A stretch of 64,000 nucleotides of DNA, from the NCBI GenBank assembly GCA_023014365.1, contig JAEBUN010000002.1, positions 2,604,001 through 2,668,000 on the forward strand, read 5' to 3'. This document shows, piece after piece, positions 62,267 through 64,000 of the stretch. The notes beneath the pieces are model-generated. The model was not told the DNA's origin. It searched no databases and worked only from the letters and a program-made list of their open reading frames with translations. The position numbers and the translations under genes are program-made. Numbering within the stretch: the first letter of the stretch is position 1; the number at the start of each line of letters is the position of its first letter. Source of the stretch: Lepiota brunneoincarnata (Eukaryota > Basidiomycota > Agaricomycetes > Agaricales > Agaricaceae).

Positions 62267-62390
62267 CATGTAAGGATGAAGGTACCACTGGTCAAATCCA
62301 ACAGTGGGGGTGCACAGTACAAGATGATGAGCAAGGAAGTGGGTGTGGCTGTGCACATTGCTGGTGGATGTACCAGATCAAGAAGCGTGT

Positions 62391-63461
62391 GGACCACTGG
62401 ATCACACCACCAAATTGGTTTGGATGGAACACGCCAAACTTGACAGCTTCGAACTGCAAGCAGCGTGAGATCATTTTCTTGATAAGCTTACTGAGAGTAT
62501 TGAGAAGGATGATCAGTCTGAATGCCTTTGGAGTAGCATAGGAGGGCTTACCAGGCTTCGGTATGATAACCAACATGCTCTCCTTAAAGTAATGAGACCA
62601 GTGCCTGCACTCCATGCAGGCATTGGCGGTCCAACAGACCAAATGGGTAACTGTCGGGCCTGCCAGAATGGACTTGAGGTGCATCCACATGATGTGGTCC
62701 AGACTGGGCAAGGACAAGGAGGAGCACACATGCAGGGCCTCATGCATTTCCAGGTCGGAGAAGATTGGCCACTCCCGTGGTGGAAGCGGATCAATCTGAT
62801 CAAGAACCCTGACATTGACTGGATGGTCATTGGCAGCATTGTAAGAACTGTGGAGCCCTTCCCAGAGCTCCTCAAGTGTGTTGCAAGGACAATCATGGTA
62901 GCAGATTGCCTCACAGGGAGGCAACTTGCACGCCCTGACCCAGTCCATCAGGTCCCAGGGGCACTTGTTGGTAGAAGCAATCTCCTCGATGCACTCATCA
63001 AAGAGCTTTTGCTTGGTGGTCTTCCAGGTCCACTTGAATGTGTGAGTGTCCTCCCAGTCCCAAGGCCAAGAATATGCTGCATAAGTGCATGAGCACTCGT
63101 CATCCCACCATGGTTTAGACCACGAGACAATGCAGATCTCCTTGGAGTGGGCAAGCCATGCCTTGGAGAAGACTGCTGAGATAGCTGAGGCCACCTTGTC
63201 AATCCTGCCGGATGAGCCCAGGTCTGGATAATCCAGACCCACAAGCCCCATCAAAACCTCAGCTAGGAATTTGGCCTCCTCATCCAAATCCCCCTTCAGC
63301 AAGTGCCTGGACACAGCCTCCTCAAAGGCCTCCAGGGGGACAGTGATCTGAAGGGGGCAATGGTCAGATTGACCCCACAGATCGGGACACTGCATGGGAA
63401 GTGGCAAGTGGCCTGCAGTCACCCCTGTAAACACAAGGTCGATCACAGTAGAAGCAAGCCC
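62391..63461 (-). pseudogene. L2-like fragment: EEP C-terminus, linker, RT N-terminus
   Basis: The minus frame (stop at 62292, after chance fusion with L1-j) reads IDLVFTGV, SDHCPLQITV and PWWDDECS. It goes on to KPGKPSYATPKAFRLIILLN and FGVFHPNQFGGV, the region before the RT palm. It is diverged from L1 and probably the upstream part of family L2. It does not overlap L2-a or L2-b, so the assignment is inferred. Confidence 0.75.
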
Positions 63462-64000
63462 CTTGCCCACTCCAAGGAGATCTGCGTTGTCTCACAGTCT
63501 AAGCCGTGGTAGGATGATGAGTGCTCACACACTTATGCAGCATATTCTCAGTCTTAGGACCAGGAGAACACTTGCACATTTAAGTGGACCTGGAAGACTG
63601 CCAAGCACAGGTTCTTTGATGAGTGCATTGAGAAGATTGCTTCTACCAACAAGTGCCCCTGGAACCTGATGGATTGGGTCAGGGCACACAAGTTGCCTCC
63701 CTGCAAGGCAATCCGCTACTGCAATTGCCCCTGCAATACTCTTGAGGAGCTCTGGGAAGGGCTCCACGGCTCTTACAACACTGCCAATGATCACCCAGTC
63801 GATGTCAAGGTTCTTAATCAGATCGATCCACTCCCACCATAGGAGTGGCTGGTCTTCTCCAATTTGGAGATGCACAAGGCCTTGCATGCATGCTCCTCCT
63901 TATCTTCACCCGGTCCTGACCACATCATGTGGACACACCTCAAGTCCGTTCTGGCAGGCCCAACAGTTACCCATTTGGTCTGTCGGATTGCCAATGCCTG
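63462..64000 (+). pseudogene. Second L2-like fragment, head-to-head with the previous, cut by window end
   Basis: It is the plus-strand counterpart of about 63165-62625, with many substitutions, starting GCCCACTCCAAGGAGATCTG. The reading HSKEICVVSQSKPW, then NKCPWNLMDWVRAHKLPPC, is interrupted by stops (for example TAG near 63512 and near 63840). Older than the L1 palindrome, judging from its divergence. Confidence 0.75.

Larger units (their letters stand above)
55921..62390 (-). mobile_element. L1-j: full-length L1, right arm of the inverted repeat
   Basis: It runs from poly-T at 55921 to the 5' end near 62390 (ACACGCTTCTTG on the minus strand), about 6.5 kb. It has all parts: ORF1, EEP, RT, RNase H, finger and 3' UTR. 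57453-62390 mirrors L1-f. No TSD is visible: the left side is L1-f and the right side is an L2-like fragment. Confidence 0.93.

Noticed and set aside
50984..62390. Reading the two L1 copies as two independent full-length insertions
   Set aside because: Both arms carry the same series of inactivating stops and differ by very few bases; independent retrotransposition would not reproduce this.
62292..62400. C-terminal end of the 392-codon minus ORF at 62292-63470
   Set aside because: The last roughly 35 codons lie in the L1-j 5' end; the fusion is a product of the insertion, not a protein design.
1..64000. CRISPR arrays, bacterial operons, ribosome binding sites, phage attachment sites
   Set aside because: No short regularly spaced repeats and no prokaryotic gene organisation; everything coding-like is eukaryotic retroelement sequence.
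1..64000. Host genes with introns between the elements
   Set aside because: The gaps (7603-8573, 16902-18145, 30191-30841, 31658-31789) show repeats or nothing recognisable; no conserved protein segments.

Overview
The window is a pile-up of retrotransposons with no recognisable host gene, ribosomal RNA or clear tRNA. The element types are chromodomain-bearing Ty3/gypsy LTR retrotransposons and LINEs with an endonuclease/exonuclease/phosphatase-type (EEP) endonuclease, reverse transcriptase, RNase H and a poly-A tail. Together they point to a filamentous fungus. Agaricomycete-like Basidiomycota is my inference from the style of the elements, not something the sequence proves.

Layout. 1-7602: Gyp-A1, a Ty3/gypsy element on the minus strand, cut by the window start in its 3' LTR. 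7603-8573: non-coding sequence with a possible tRNA-derived SINE head. 8581-31657: LINE-land. Family L1 (my label, not mammalian LINE-1) is present as a near-complete dead copy (9235-16901), a long dead minus copy (19009-26986) and many 5'-truncated fragments. Several carry clear target-site duplications (TSDs). Family L2, a solo LTR and two unclassified repeats (famC, famD) are mixed in. 31790-50982: an L2 fragment joined to famC, split by two young complete gypsy elements, Gyp-C (32641-40884, TSD GTGAC) and Gyp-B (42751-50934, TSD GGTAG). 50984-62390: two L1 copies forming a nearly perfect inverted repeat with 4.9-kb arms and a 1.5-kb spacer. 62391-64000: two head-to-head L2-like fragments, the second cut by the window end.

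The three gypsy elements look intact and recently inserted. LTR pairs differ at 0 of 106 visible bases (Gyp-A1), 1 of 386 (Gyp-B) and 2 of 699 (Gyp-C). All share one plan: self-primed reverse transcription, gag with a CCHC knuckle, pol in the -1 frame entered at a conserved GGATTTT, a chromodomain at the pol C-terminus, and a third ORF after pol encoding a zinc-knuckle protein.

The most unusual feature is the roughly 1.1-kb leader ahead of gag. It has no AUG at all in Gyp-B and Gyp-C, and only two tiny out-of-frame ones in Gyp-A1. In Gyp-A1 and Gyp-B the leader is nevertheless under protein-level constraint. It encodes a two-membrane-segment, Cys-rich segment, then a single UAG set at the foot of a perfect hairpin, then about 209 codons that run in frame into Gag. 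This looks like an alternative, membrane-targeted Gag made by recoding, non-AUG initiation or splicing, loosely comparable with retroviral glyco-Gag.
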